Positions 1 to 6,361 are shown, numbered from the stretch's first letter. The stretch is 7,181 bases of DNA from GCA-2731375 sp046582635 (GCA_046582635.1 JAYGEA010000175.1:1-7181); one strand, 5' to 3'. Notes: generated from the letters alone by a model not told the origin. Numbers and translations: made by a program.

Positions 1-543
1 GGCATTGTGTCCATCAAGGATGTGCGCATGCCGATTAGTGCCGAATCCTATCTCGGTGAAGAAGGCGACGGCCTGATCGTGGCGCAGACCTTTTTGCATG
101 AAAATCGTATCCGTCAGGCCGCGTCATCCGTGGGCGCGGCCCAGTTCTGTGTTGACGAGGCGGTCAATTACGCCAAACAACGGACCACGTGGGGCAAATC
201 ACTGGCCACCAATCAGGCCATCCAGTTCCCCCTCACGGAACTTCATACCGAAGCCGAAATGGTCCGCAATCTGGTTCATAAAACCGCCTGGAATCTTGAC
301 CAGCACAACCACATGGCGGTGACCGAACAGGTTTCCATGGCGAATTACCGCGCCAACCGCCTGGTCTGCGAAGCCTCCGATAGAGCCATGCAGGTCTTCG
401 GCGGCGAGGGCTATACCCGCAACCGGCCGTTCGAACATATCTACCGCCATCACCGCCGCTACCGCATCACGGAAGGGGCGGAAGAAATCCAGATCCGCAA
501 GATCGCCGGGCACCTGTTCGGGTTTTTGGGGAAGAACAGGTAA
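1..543 (+). CDS. Acyl-CoA dehydrogenase, C-terminal part (5' end outside window)
   Basis: This is the C-terminal ~180 residues of an FAD-dependent acyl-CoA dehydrogenase, a cytoplasmic enzyme that introduces the alpha-beta double bond into an acyl-CoA and passes electrons to ETF. The frame is open from base 1, so the GTG at 7 is probably not the true start. Visible landmarks are the helical C-domain segment RTTWGKSLATNQAIQF (the usual R..FGKP...NQAI pattern), the FAD/dimer motif QVFGGEGYTRN, and the terminal ITEGAEEIQIRKIAGHLF. In that last motif the Glu of TEGA (codon 472-474) aligns with the catalytic base of medium-chain enzymes (E376 of MCAD, in YEGT). It therefore looks catalytically intact. 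The acyl chain or ring substrate cannot be told from this fragment. A 49-bp gap separates it from the small downstream ORF on the same strand. Confidence 0.93.
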   Translation, partial: GIVSIKDVRMPISAESYLGEEGDGLIVAQTFLHENRIRQAASSVGAAQFCVDEAVNYAKQRTTWGKSLATNQAIQFPLTELHTEAEMVRNLVHKTAWNLDQHNHMAVTEQVSMANYRANRLVCEASDRAMQVFGGEGYTRNRPFEHIYRHHRRYRITEGAEEIQIRKIAGHLFGFLGKNR

Positions 544-580
544 GATTTGTTTCTGATGGACCTGGCCCGATTTCCAAGAA

Positions 581-590
581 AAGGTTGGAA
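581..590 (+). promoter_or_regulatory. Ribosome binding site of the ribbon-helix-helix ORF
   Basis: AAGG followed by GGAA lies 3-12 bases before the ATG at 593. The AAGG (581-584) is 8 bases from the start, a normal Shine-Dalgarno distance. It supports the reality of a very short downstream ORF. Confidence 0.55.
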
Positions 591-592
591 AC

Positions 593-739
593 ATGATAGA
601 TATCGTTGTTCCTGACGTGCCTGATTTTGTCATTGAATCCATCAAGCGAAGGGCGGAAATCAATGGCCGGACATTTGATCAAGAGGTTCATGCAATCGTC
701 TTAAAAGCCGCCGAAGAAGAGCGGCAACGGCAATCCTGA
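593..739 (+). CDS. Small ribbon-helix-helix (FitA/Arc-like) antitoxin or repressor, orphan
   Basis: A 48-residue ORF with ATG at 593 and TGA at 737-739. Its pattern is that of a ribbon-helix-helix DNA-binding domain: an N-terminal beta strand (MIDIVVPDVP, residues 1-10), helix A (DFVIESIKRRAEI, 11-23), the tight turn NGRT (24-27) and helix B (FDQEVHAIVLKAAEEE, 28-43). The NGRT-FDQEVHAIV part resembles the HGRS-xEEEAR motif of FitA/VapB-type antitoxins, which dimerise, bind their operator with the strand and neutralise a PIN-domain toxin with a C-terminal tail. Here only about five residues follow helix B, so the toxin-binding tail is short or missing. No toxin ORF follows: the next gene is the convergent GMC oxidoreductase 37 bases away. 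By hand count GC is about 47%, well below its neighbours, which suggests acquisition or decay. The family call rests on pattern only. Confidence 0.62.
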   Translation: MIDIVVPDVPDFVIESIKRRAEINGRTFDQEVHAIVLKAAEEERQRQS

Positions 740-776
740 ATACCAATTTGTCGATTGAATGAACTGAAATTTAAGA

Positions 777-2324
777 TCAGCTGGATCGAAGACGATCCGC
801 CATCAATTCCGCGATCATGACCGTGGTCAGGTGCGTGTTGGCGCGGACGTTGGCGGGCATGATGGAGGCGTCGATGACGCGCAGTTTCTGGGCGCCGATG
901 ACCCGGCAGTCGGTGTCCACGACGCTGCGGGGATCATCTGTCGGGCCCATGCGGCAGGTGCCGATAGCGTGTTGGGCGTCGGCGCATTCGGCCATGATCC
1001 AGGCATCCAGCGCCGCCGCCGAAAGCGGCGCGTGGATGGAGGGGCCGCCGTAGCCATAGGTGATATCGTCGTTAATATCCGCCAGGGCCGGCTGTCGGGC
1101 CACCTCCACCAGGCGGGCGACGCCGTCGCGCAGGCGGTCGAAATCCCGGGCATCCGTCAACATGCGTTCCTCCACCATTGGATCGATATCGGCTTTGTCG
1201 CTGGTGATGGCCACCTCGCCCTCGCTATGGCTGTCAAACACCGACACGGCGATCCGCCCCAGGCCATAACCGCCCTTGTCGGGGCCCCGCAGATTGCCGG
1301 CGATCATGATCATGTCGTTGGCGCTGCCCCCCGCCAGGCCGGAGCCATAGCGGAGACAGCAGTTGGTGTGGCGGTGGGTCAATGTGCTGGCCTGGGCCTC
1401 TGCCTTTAGCTTCAGAATGATCGCCACCGCCGGGTGATCCAGCAAATGCCGCCCCACGGGCCGGTCGGCCAAGACGGAAATGCCCAGACCCCGCAGCAAA
1501 TCGCCGGAGCCGATGCCTGAGCGTTGCAGGATGGCGGGGCTGTGAATGGCGCCCGCCGCCAAAATGGTTTCCCGCTCGGCGCGGAATAGCTGCTGTGCGC
1601 CGTTGATGCGGACGCTGACGCCGGTCGCCCTGTTGCGGTTGCCTTCGAAGGTCAGGTTCTCCACCAGGGCATTGCCGATAATCGTCAGGTTGTCGCGATC
1701 CCGCGCCGGTTCCAGATAGCCGTCGTTGGTGGAAACCCGCCGGTTGTCGCGGCTGTTGATGGCGTAGGGGGAGATGCCCGTGCCCTTCGGCGCGTTGTGG
1801 TCCGCGCACCAGTCATGGCCGAGGGCCAGGCCGGTTTCCCGCAAGCCCCGGTCCACATGGCCCCAGGCCTCGATGGGCGCGCGGTAAACGGGGATGGGGC
1901 CGCCACGTCCATGGTACGGCGCGTCGCCGAAATCCACGTCGTCTTCCAGCTTGCAAAAATACGGCAGCACCTCGTCCCAACCCCAGCCGGTGCAACCGCA
2001 CGCCACCCAGCGCCGGAAATCGTCCGGCAGGGGCCGAATGGCAATCTGGCCGTTAATTGTCGAGCTGCCGCCAATGGCCCGGCCGCGCCACAAGATACGC
2101 GGTTCCTGGGCGGACGTGCGCCGGGCCATGAGGTTGGGCCAGCGATAGTCGTCATCCTCAATGGCGCGCAGGGGATTGGGAACCTGAATATGCTCCGGCG
2201 TCTCGGCGCTGCGAAAATCACGGCCCGCCTCCAACAGCAGGACCCGGGTTTCGGCGTCTTCACTCAACCGTGCCGCCAGGGTCGCTCCGGCGGAACCGCC
2301 GCCGACGATAATATAATCAAACAT
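777..2324 (-). CDS. GMC-family FAD-dependent oxidoreductase (choline dehydrogenase-like)
   Basis: A 515-residue glucose-methanol-choline oxidoreductase, a family that oxidises primary alcohols, sugars or polyols to aldehydes, lactones or ketones using non-covalent or covalent FAD. The N-terminus is the ADP-binding fold YIIVGGGSAGATLAARL (4-20) ending in the acidic LLLEAG (29-34). GMC signature 1 is GRAIGGSSTINGQIAIR (81-97) and signature 2 is GAIHSPAILQRSGIG (258-272). The C-terminal catalytic domain has HAIGTCRMG (H452) and the motif VIDASIMPANVRANTHLTT with H498. The usual bacterial choline/alcohol dehydrogenase Asn (NxN) is thus replaced by His, giving a His-His pair as in glucose or aryl-alcohol oxidases. 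No signal peptide or membrane segment is seen, so it is probably cytoplasmic. The length is normal for the family. The ATG at 2322-2324 is the only sensible start, because the FAD strand begins at residue 3; a weak AGAGGT lies about 12 bases upstream. It is divergent from the zinc alcohol dehydrogenase. The substrate is unknown. Confidence 0.95.
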   Translation of the reverse strand: MFDYIIVGGGSAGATLAARLSEDAETRVLLLEAGRDFRSAETPEHIQVPNPLRAIEDDDYRWPNLMARRTSAQEPRILWRGRAIGGSSTINGQIAIRPLPDDFRRWVACGCTGWGWDEVLPYFCKLEDDVDFGDAPYHGRGGPIPVYRAPIEAWGHVDRGLRETGLALGHDWCADHNAPKGTGISPYAINSRDNRRVSTNDGYLEPARDRDNLTIIGNALVENLTFEGNRNRATGVSVRINGAQQLFRAERETILAAGAIHSPAILQRSGIGSGDLLRGLGISVLADRPVGRHLLDHPAVAIILKLKAEAQASTLTHRHTNCCLRYGSGLAGGSANDMIMIAGNLRGPDKGGYGLGRIAVSVFDSHSEGEVAITSDKADIDPMVEERMLTDARDFDRLRDGVARLVEVARQPALADINDDITYGYGGPSIHAPLSAAALDAWIMAECADAQHAIGTCRMGPTDDPRSVVDTDCRVIGAQKLRVIDASIMPANVRANTHLTTVMIAELMADRLRSS

Positions 2325-2441
2325 ATGCTGCTGCAGACCTCTGTTTCGCCGCCACTTTTGCCAGGGTAGGCGGTGCTTGCCCGTGGCTCAATATGATTCT
2401 AGCCTTGCGGCAATTGGTTCATGGTCAAAGGAATAAGTCTC
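2325..2441. promoter_or_regulatory. Divergent intergenic region between GMC oxidoreductase and alcohol dehydrogenase
   Basis: These 117 bases separate two head-to-head oxidoreductase genes and must hold the promoters of both unless one is read from afar. I see AT-richer sequence near 2390-2400 (AATATGATTC) that could be a -10 for the rightward gene, but no convincing -35 at 16-18 bases from it. I see no clear palindromic operator. It is called regulatory from gene arrangement, not from a recognised site. Confidence 0.4.
2427..2431 (+). promoter_or_regulatory. Ribosome binding site deciding the alcohol dehydrogenase start
   Basis: AAGGA at 2427-2431 sits 10 bases before the ATG at 2442. The alternative upstream ATG at 2421 has no purine-rich sequence at the right distance. 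The start at 2442 also gives the normal family N-terminus (MQGVVFLGDR). Confidence 0.6.
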
Positions 2442-3491
2442 ATGCAAGGCGTGGTGTTTTTGGGCGACAGAAAACTGGAGTTTCAGAATTTCGAGGATCC
2501 GACGCCTGGCCCTGGCGAAGTGGTGCTGGAAATCAAGGCCTCGGGCATGTGCGGCAGTGATTTGAAATTCTACCGGGCGCGGTCCGGCGGCGGTACCGGC
2601 TCGCTGGGTTTGGGCGGCGATGGCAGCCCGGTCATCGCGGGGCATGAGCCTTGCGGCATTGTTGCCGCCGTGGGCCCCGGCGTCACGGAGGTTCAGGCCA
2701 GGATCGGCCAACGGGTGATGGATCACCATTATGCGGGCTGTGGCGTCTGCAACGATTGCCGCAGCGGCTGGTCGCAGCTGTGCCCCGAAGGGATCACGGT
2801 GTTCGGTGCGACCGGCCACGGGGCGCACGCCAAATACATGAAAGTGCCGGTACGGACCCTGGTGCCGTTGCCCGACGAACTATCGTTCGAGACCGGCGCG
2901 GCGATTTCCTGCGGCACGGGTACGGCTTTTGGCGCCTTGGCCCGCATCGGTCTGACCGGGCGGGATACCCTGGCGGTGTTCGGCCAGGGCCCGGTGGGCC
3001 TCTCGGCGGTGCAATTGGCAACGGCCATGGGCGCGCGGGTCATTGCCCTGGACGTCGGGCCGGAGCGCCTGGAGCTTGCCAAGGGTTTCGGCGCCGAGGT
3101 CTGTATCGATGTGAGCGACGATGATCCGGTGGCCGCCATCAAGGAGCTGACCCATGGCGCGGGTGCGGATCGTGCCCTGGATTGTTCCGGCGCGGCGGCG
3201 GCCAGGTTGGCGGCGGTGCAGGCGACACGGACCTGGGGCACGGTCGGTTTCGTGGGCGAGGGGGGCGATGTGACCCTGGACGTTAGCCGTGACATGATCC
3301 GCAAACAGATGACCATCGTCGCCTCCTGGACTTTCTCCGCCCCCGGTCAGGCCGAATGCGCCCGGTTCGTGGCCGATCGCAAAATCGACGTGGATGCCCT
3401 GTTCACCCACCGCTGGTCCCTGGATCAGGCGGAAGAGGCCTATGTTTTGTTCGATGGGCAAACCACCGGCAAGGGGGTGTTCCTGTCGTAG
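2442..3491 (+). CDS. Zinc-dependent medium-chain alcohol dehydrogenase (threonine/polyol dehydrogenase-like)
   Basis: A 349-residue medium-chain dehydrogenase/reductase of the zinc type, which oxidises an alcohol or polyol with NAD(P)+. In 349-residue numbering, the catalytic zinc ligands are C37 (SGMCGSDL), H68-E69 (AGHEPCG) and probably C157 (AISCGTGTA). The structural zinc lobe is complete, with four Cys at 100, 103, 106 and 114 (GCGVCNDCRSGWSQLC). The Rossmann fold carries GQGPVG (181-186), and an Asp (D204, IALDVGPERL) at the end of the second strand favours NAD+ over NADP+. A Gly/Ser-rich loop of about 15 residues lies between C37 and H68, so that spacing is longer than in E. coli Tdh-type proteins. 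An in-frame ATG at 2421 would add seven residues, but the better ribosome site and normal family start favour 2442. Its divergent partner is the GMC oxidoreductase, so both could act on alcohols of one pathway; that is inference. The exact substrate is not recognisable. Confidence 0.93.
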   Translation: MQGVVFLGDRKLEFQNFEDPTPGPGEVVLEIKASGMCGSDLKFYRARSGGGTGSLGLGGDGSPVIAGHEPCGIVAAVGPGVTEVQARIGQRVMDHHYAGCGVCNDCRSGWSQLCPEGITVFGATGHGAHAKYMKVPVRTLVPLPDELSFETGAAISCGTGTAFGALARIGLTGRDTLAVFGQGPVGLSAVQLATAMGARVIALDVGPERLELAKGFGAEVCIDVSDDDPVAAIKELTHGAGADRALDCSGAAAARLAAVQATRTWGTVGFVGEGGDVTLDVSRDMIRKQMTIVASWTFSAPGQAECARFVADRKIDVDALFTHRWSLDQAEEAYVLFDGQTTGKGVFLS

Positions 3492-3617
3492 CCGGATTTT
3501 TTCGTTCCTCCGGTTCCAATGCGTGGCGCCTGCGCGCGGAACGATCCCGAGACCATCCGCCTCCGCCAACGTCCGATCGCCAGCTTGGAAGGCGCGGGGG
3601 CAGACTAGATCCGCCAT

Positions 3618-3714
3618 GTCATTACCGGGCTTGACCCGGTAATCCAGAGCGGCAGGCGTCTGTGCTTGCAGCTCTGGATCCCCGGGTCTCCGCTTCGCTA
3701 CGCCCGGGGATGAC
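3618..3714. repeat. Alphaproteobacterial-type palindromic intergenic repeat with nested hairpins
   Basis: A ~97-bp element bounded by GTCAT (3618-3622) and its complement ATGAC (3710-3714). Each half folds on itself: ATTACCGGG (3621-3629) pairs with CCCGGTAAT (3635-3643) around a 5-base loop, and ATCCCCGGG (3678-3686) pairs with CCCGGGGAT (3703-3711) around a 16-base loop. The halves also pair with each other through CCAGAGC (3644-3650) and GCTCTGG (3671-3677), leaving a 20-base centre. The right half has TCTCCGCTTCGCTACG where the left has CTTGA, a variant loop. This layout matches dispersed palindromes (GTCAT-CCCGGG-CTTGACCC-GGGAT-CCAGAG...) that I recall from many alphaproteobacterial genomes, thought to be non-autonomous mobile or REP-like elements. 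No T-tract follows, so a simple terminator role is not supported. Confidence 0.82.
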
Positions 3715-3765
3715 GGAGTGTCGAGTTGTAAATGAATGAGTGTGATACGTTGCGCACCGAAACAT

Positions 3766-3773
3766 AAAAAGGA
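3766..3773 (+). promoter_or_regulatory. Ribosome binding site of the MlrC-like gene
   Basis: AAAAAGGA ends 6 bases before the ATG at 3780. It is the strongest Shine-Dalgarno match in the window and fixes the start of the operon's first gene. Confidence 0.7.
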
Positions 3774-3779
3774 TTACCA

Positions 3780-5327
3780 ATGAGCCGGATCGCCATCGCG
3801 GGATTTATGCACGAAACCAATACGTTTGCGCCGATGAAGGCCAATTGGGAAGACTTCGTCCGGGCCGAAAGTTTTCCCGGGCTATCGGTTGGCGATGAAA
3901 TCATGTCCGTCATGCCGGGCAAGAATATCGCCACCGCCGGCTTCATCGAAGCGGCGCAATCGCAAGGCCATGAACTGCTGCCCCTGTCCTGGTGCTGCGC
4001 CGTGCCTTCGGCCCACGTCACCGAACATGCCTTTGAAACCTATGCCGAAATGCTGCTATCGGGATTGGCGGGTTTGGCGGAGGCCGCACCATTTGACGCC
4101 GTCTATCTCGACCTTCACGGCGCCATGGTTTGCGAGCATGTGGAGGATGGCGAGGGTGAGTTGCTGGCCCGCGTTCGCGCCCAGCTGGGCGCGGACGTGC
4201 CCCTGGTGGTCAGCCTGGATCTGCATAGCAACACGACCATCCAAATGTTCGAGAATTGCGATGTCCTCATCGCCTACCGCACCTATCCACATATCGACAT
4301 GGCCGACACCGGGGCGCGTGCCGCCCGTTTTCTCGACGGCCTGCTGGCCAATCCAGGTGTCTTGCCGGCCAAAGCGCACCGGGTCCTGCCGTTCCTGATG
4401 CCCCTGACCGGGCAATGCACCATGGTGCAGCCGACCATGGGCACCTATGCAACGCTGGAGGCTTTGGAGGCCGAAGCCGGCGTGCAATCGGTGTCGTTCA
4501 CGCCTGGCTTTCCGCCCGCCGATATCTGGCATTGCGGTCCCGTGGTGGTGGCCTACGGCGACGATCAGGCGGCCGCCGATGGCGCCGCGGATGCGCTGTA
4601 CGAGGCCATTCTGGCGCGGGAGGCGGAATTTCAGGTGGAACGCCTGAGCCCCGGCAAGGCGGTGGCCCAGGCCGTCGCCTCCAACGCCTACAAGCCCTAC
4701 GTTCTGGCCGACGTGCAGGACAATTGCGGCGCCGGCGCCACTTCGGACACCACCGGGCTGCTGCGCGCCCTGATCGAGGGCGGCGCGGATCGCGCGGTGA
4801 TCGGCATTCTCGTCGACGGCGACGCCGCCCTGCAGGCCCATGGGGCTGGCAAGGGGGCGATGATCGATGTCAGCCTGGGCGGCAAGGTTTATACCGACGG
4901 TGACCCGCCCTACGAAGGCCGGTTCGAGGTCATGGCCTTGAGCGATGGCCAGTTCACTTGCACCGGGCCTTTCTACAAGGGCGCGACGCCGAACCTGGGC
5001 CCCATGGCGCTGTTGCGCAAGGGCGGGGTTTCCGTCGTGGTCTCCACCCACCGCATGCAGGCCGCCGACCAGGAAATGTTCCGCCATCTGGGCTGCGAGC
5101 CTTCGGAACAGAAAATTCTGGGCCTGAAAAGCAGCGTGCACTTTCGGGCTGATTTCACCGATATAGCCGAACAGATCCTGGTGGTCGAGGCGCCTGGCGC
5201 CAGCTTTGACCGGCCCGAGGATCTGCCCTACAAAAACCTTCGCCCCGGGGTCCGTACCTGCCCCGAGGGCCGTGAATTTGTCGCTCCCGCATCGTCAGAG
5301 AGATCAAGCAGAGAGATCAAGCAATGA
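3780..5327 (+). CDS. M81-family metallopeptidase, MlrC (microcystinase C)-like
   Basis: A 515-residue member of the MlrC family (peptidase family M81, formerly DUF1485 plus the MlrC C-terminal domain). The founding protein is a zinc enzyme of microcystin breakdown in Sphingomonas that cleaves linear peptide products. Most homologues lie in bacteria with no link to microcystin, and their substrates are unknown. Family landmarks are IAGFMHETNTF (H11, E12) at the N-terminus, YLDLHGAMVCEH (D111, H113), the metal-site-like SLDLHSN (D147, H149, N151), YRTYPHIDMADTG (H171), DNCGAGATSDTT (314-325) opening the C-terminal domain, and SSVHFRADF (H454) near the end. The conserved His and Asp/Glu residues are candidate zinc ligands, so the protein looks active. 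No signal peptide is seen. The family's core seems to end near LPYKNLRPG; the last ~25 residues are a tail whose end is encoded by a 13-bp tandem duplication. The stop TGA (5325-5327) overlaps the next gene's ATG, which implies translational coupling to the LLM oxidoreductase. Confidence 0.92.
   Translation: MSRIAIAGFMHETNTFAPMKANWEDFVRAESFPGLSVGDEIMSVMPGKNIATAGFIEAAQSQGHELLPLSWCCAVPSAHVTEHAFETYAEMLLSGLAGLAEAAPFDAVYLDLHGAMVCEHVEDGEGELLARVRAQLGADVPLVVSLDLHSNTTIQMFENCDVLIAYRTYPHIDMADTGARAARFLDGLLANPGVLPAKAHRVLPFLMPLTGQCTMVQPTMGTYATLEALEAEAGVQSVSFTPGFPPADIWHCGPVVVAYGDDQAAADGAADALYEAILAREAEFQVERLSPGKAVAQAVASNAYKPYVLADVQDNCGAGATSDTTGLLRALIEGGADRAVIGILVDGDAALQAHGAGKGAMIDVSLGGKVYTDGDPPYEGRFEVMALSDGQFTCTGPFYKGATPNLGPMALLRKGGVSVVVSTHRMQAADQEMFRHLGCEPSEQKILGLKSSVHFRADFTDIAEQILVVEAPGASFDRPEDLPYKNLRPGVRTCPEGREFVAPASSERSSREIKQ
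5296..5321. repeat. Perfect 13-bp tandem duplication at the gene junction
   Basis: CAGAGAGATCAAG occurs at 5296-5308 and again, directly abutting, at 5309-5321, followed by CA before the ATG of the next gene at 5324. The unit is not a multiple of three, so the copy number decides the reading frame in which the MlrC-like protein ends. Each copy carries a GAGAGA purine run; the second one (5311-5316) lies 7 bases before the LLM start and probably serves as its ribosome site. Confidence 0.9.
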
Positions 5328-6361
5328 AAATTTCCATTTCCATCGGCGCCTACAACCGGGTCGATGTCCTCGGCATGGTCGACTACATCCAGCAGGCCGA
5401 GACCCTGGGCGTCACCTATGCCTGGTCGGCCGAGGCCTGGGGCCACGATGCGGTCACCACCCTGGGCTATCTGGCAGCCAAGACCGAGAAGATTATTCTC
5501 GGCACCGGCATCATGCAGATCAGCGCCCGCACGCCTTCGATGACCGCCATGACAGCCCTGTCCCTGGCCAATTTGAGCAACGACCGCTTTATCCTCGGGC
5601 TGGGCGTCAGCGGCCCGCAGGTGGTCGAGGGCCTGCAGGGCGTGCCCTACAAATATCCCTTGGGCCGTTTGAAGGAAACCGTGGAAATCATCCGCATGGG
5701 CTTCAAGGGCGAGAAAATCCGGTACGAAGGCAAGCGTTTCACCCTGCCCCTGCCCGACGGCGAGGGCAAGGCCATCCGTCTGGACCACCCGCCCAAGGAC
5801 ATTCCCATCTATCTGGCCACCCTGGGCCCGAAATCATTGGAATACACCGGCGCCGCCGCCGATGGCTGGCTGGGCACTTCGTTCTCCCCCGATCATGCCG
5901 AGGCACACATGGATCACCTGGCCAAGGGCGCGAAGGGCGCGGGACGCAGCTTGTCGGATATGGATTTGCATTCATCCTGCAACGTGGCCATCGGCGAGAA
6001 CGTGCAGGAGATGATCGATGCCCACAAACCCGGCGTGGCGTTCTCCATGGGCGCCATGGGCTCGGAAAAGACCAATTTCTACAATGATGCCTTCAAGCGG
6101 GCCGGTTATACGGATGATGCCCTGGCCATCCAACGCCTGTGGAAGGACGGCAAGCGGCAGGAGGCCACCGACCGGGTGCCCGACGCCATGGTTACCGAAT
6201 TCGGCGCCATCGGCACCCCCGACATGGTGGCCAAGCGGTTCGAGACCTATCGTGATGCCGGCATCAATTCCCTGACCCTGCGTCTGGACGCCAGTCTGGA
6301 AATAAGTCAACGGGTGGCTAACCTGGAACAGATCATGGATTTGCTTCCTGACCGGGACTAA
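5324..6361 (+). CDS. LLM-class (luciferase-like) flavin- or F420-dependent oxidoreductase
   Basis: A 345-residue TIM-barrel protein of the bacterial luciferase-like superfamily, which includes FMNH2-dependent monooxygenases and F420-dependent dehydrogenases/reductases. Landmarks are the N-terminal strand MKISISIGAY, AETLGVTYAWSAEAWGHDA (27-45) with the usual first-helix/second-strand pattern, TEKIILGTGIMQISARTPSMTAMTALSL (about 54-81), the phosphate-binding-type FILGLGVSGPQVVEG (89-103), and LGPKSLEYTGAAADGWLG in the second half, which recalls F420-type members. The length is typical. Start: the ATG at 5324 overlaps the upstream TGA (ATGA), with GAGAGA 7 bases before it. The coupling suggests it works with the MlrC-like enzyme, for example oxidising or cleaving the same compound, but this is inference. 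Whether FMN or F420 is used cannot be settled here; no F420 biosynthesis gene is in the window. Its TAA stop overlaps the stop of the convergent sulfotransferase remnant. Confidence 0.93.
   Translation: MKISISIGAYNRVDVLGMVDYIQQAETLGVTYAWSAEAWGHDAVTTLGYLAAKTEKIILGTGIMQISARTPSMTAMTALSLANLSNDRFILGLGVSGPQVVEGLQGVPYKYPLGRLKETVEIIRMGFKGEKIRYEGKRFTLPLPDGEGKAIRLDHPPKDIPIYLATLGPKSLEYTGAAADGWLGTSFSPDHAEAHMDHLAKGAKGAGRSLSDMDLHSSCNVAIGENVQEMIDAHKPGVAFSMGAMGSEKTNFYNDAFKRAGYTDDALAIQRLWKDGKRQEATDRVPDAMVTEFGAIGTPDMVAKRFETYRDAGINSLTLRLDASLEISQRVANLEQIMDLLPDRD

Larger units (their letters stand above)
3492..3779. other. Intergenic gap (288 bp) between alcohol dehydrogenase and MlrC-like gene
   Basis: No coding potential that I trust. 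The first ~125 bases hold a weak 5-bp CCGGA/TCCGG inverted pair just after the stop, with an internal T-run, which is too weak to call a terminator. A palindromic repeat occupies 3618-3714. The last 65 bases are AT-richer and lead into a good ribosome site, so the promoter of the MlrC-like operon should be here, although no clear -35/-10 pair is visible. Confidence 0.6.

Noticed and set aside
740..776. A toxin partner or terminator after the ribbon-helix-helix ORF
   Set aside because: Only 37 bases separate it from the convergent GMC gene. No ORF fits, and I could not find a stable hairpin with a T-run.
831..1409. A 192-codon + strand frame opposite the GMC gene
   Set aside because: It is a shadow of the GMC coding sequence with no family motif and an atypical composition.
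3618..3714. Palindrome read as a rho-independent terminator
   Set aside because: The stems are strong but no T-tract follows on either strand, and the nested double-hairpin layout fits a dispersed repeat better.
3618..3714. Palindrome as a CRISPR or attachment site
   Set aside because: There are only two self-complementary halves with no repeated spacer pattern, no cas gene and no integrase.
3715..3765. Sigma-70 promoter for the MlrC-like operon (TGTGATACG as an extended -10)
   Set aside because: Only three of six -10 bases match, and no -35 lies at 16-18 bases, so I do not annotate a specific promoter.
4056..5141. A 361-codon open frame on the - strand opposite the MlrC-like gene
   Set aside because: It mirrors the codon bias of the GC-rich gene on the + strand, has a low-complexity Gly/His/Gln/Arg-rich product with no recognisable motif, and the + strand gene is clearly real.
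5206..6087. A 293-codon + strand frame spanning the MlrC/LLM junction
   Set aside because: Its product is Arg/Gly/Pro/His-rich and it lies in the wrong frame of both recognised genes. It matters only as the frame the MlrC-like protein would enter if one 13-bp copy were lost.
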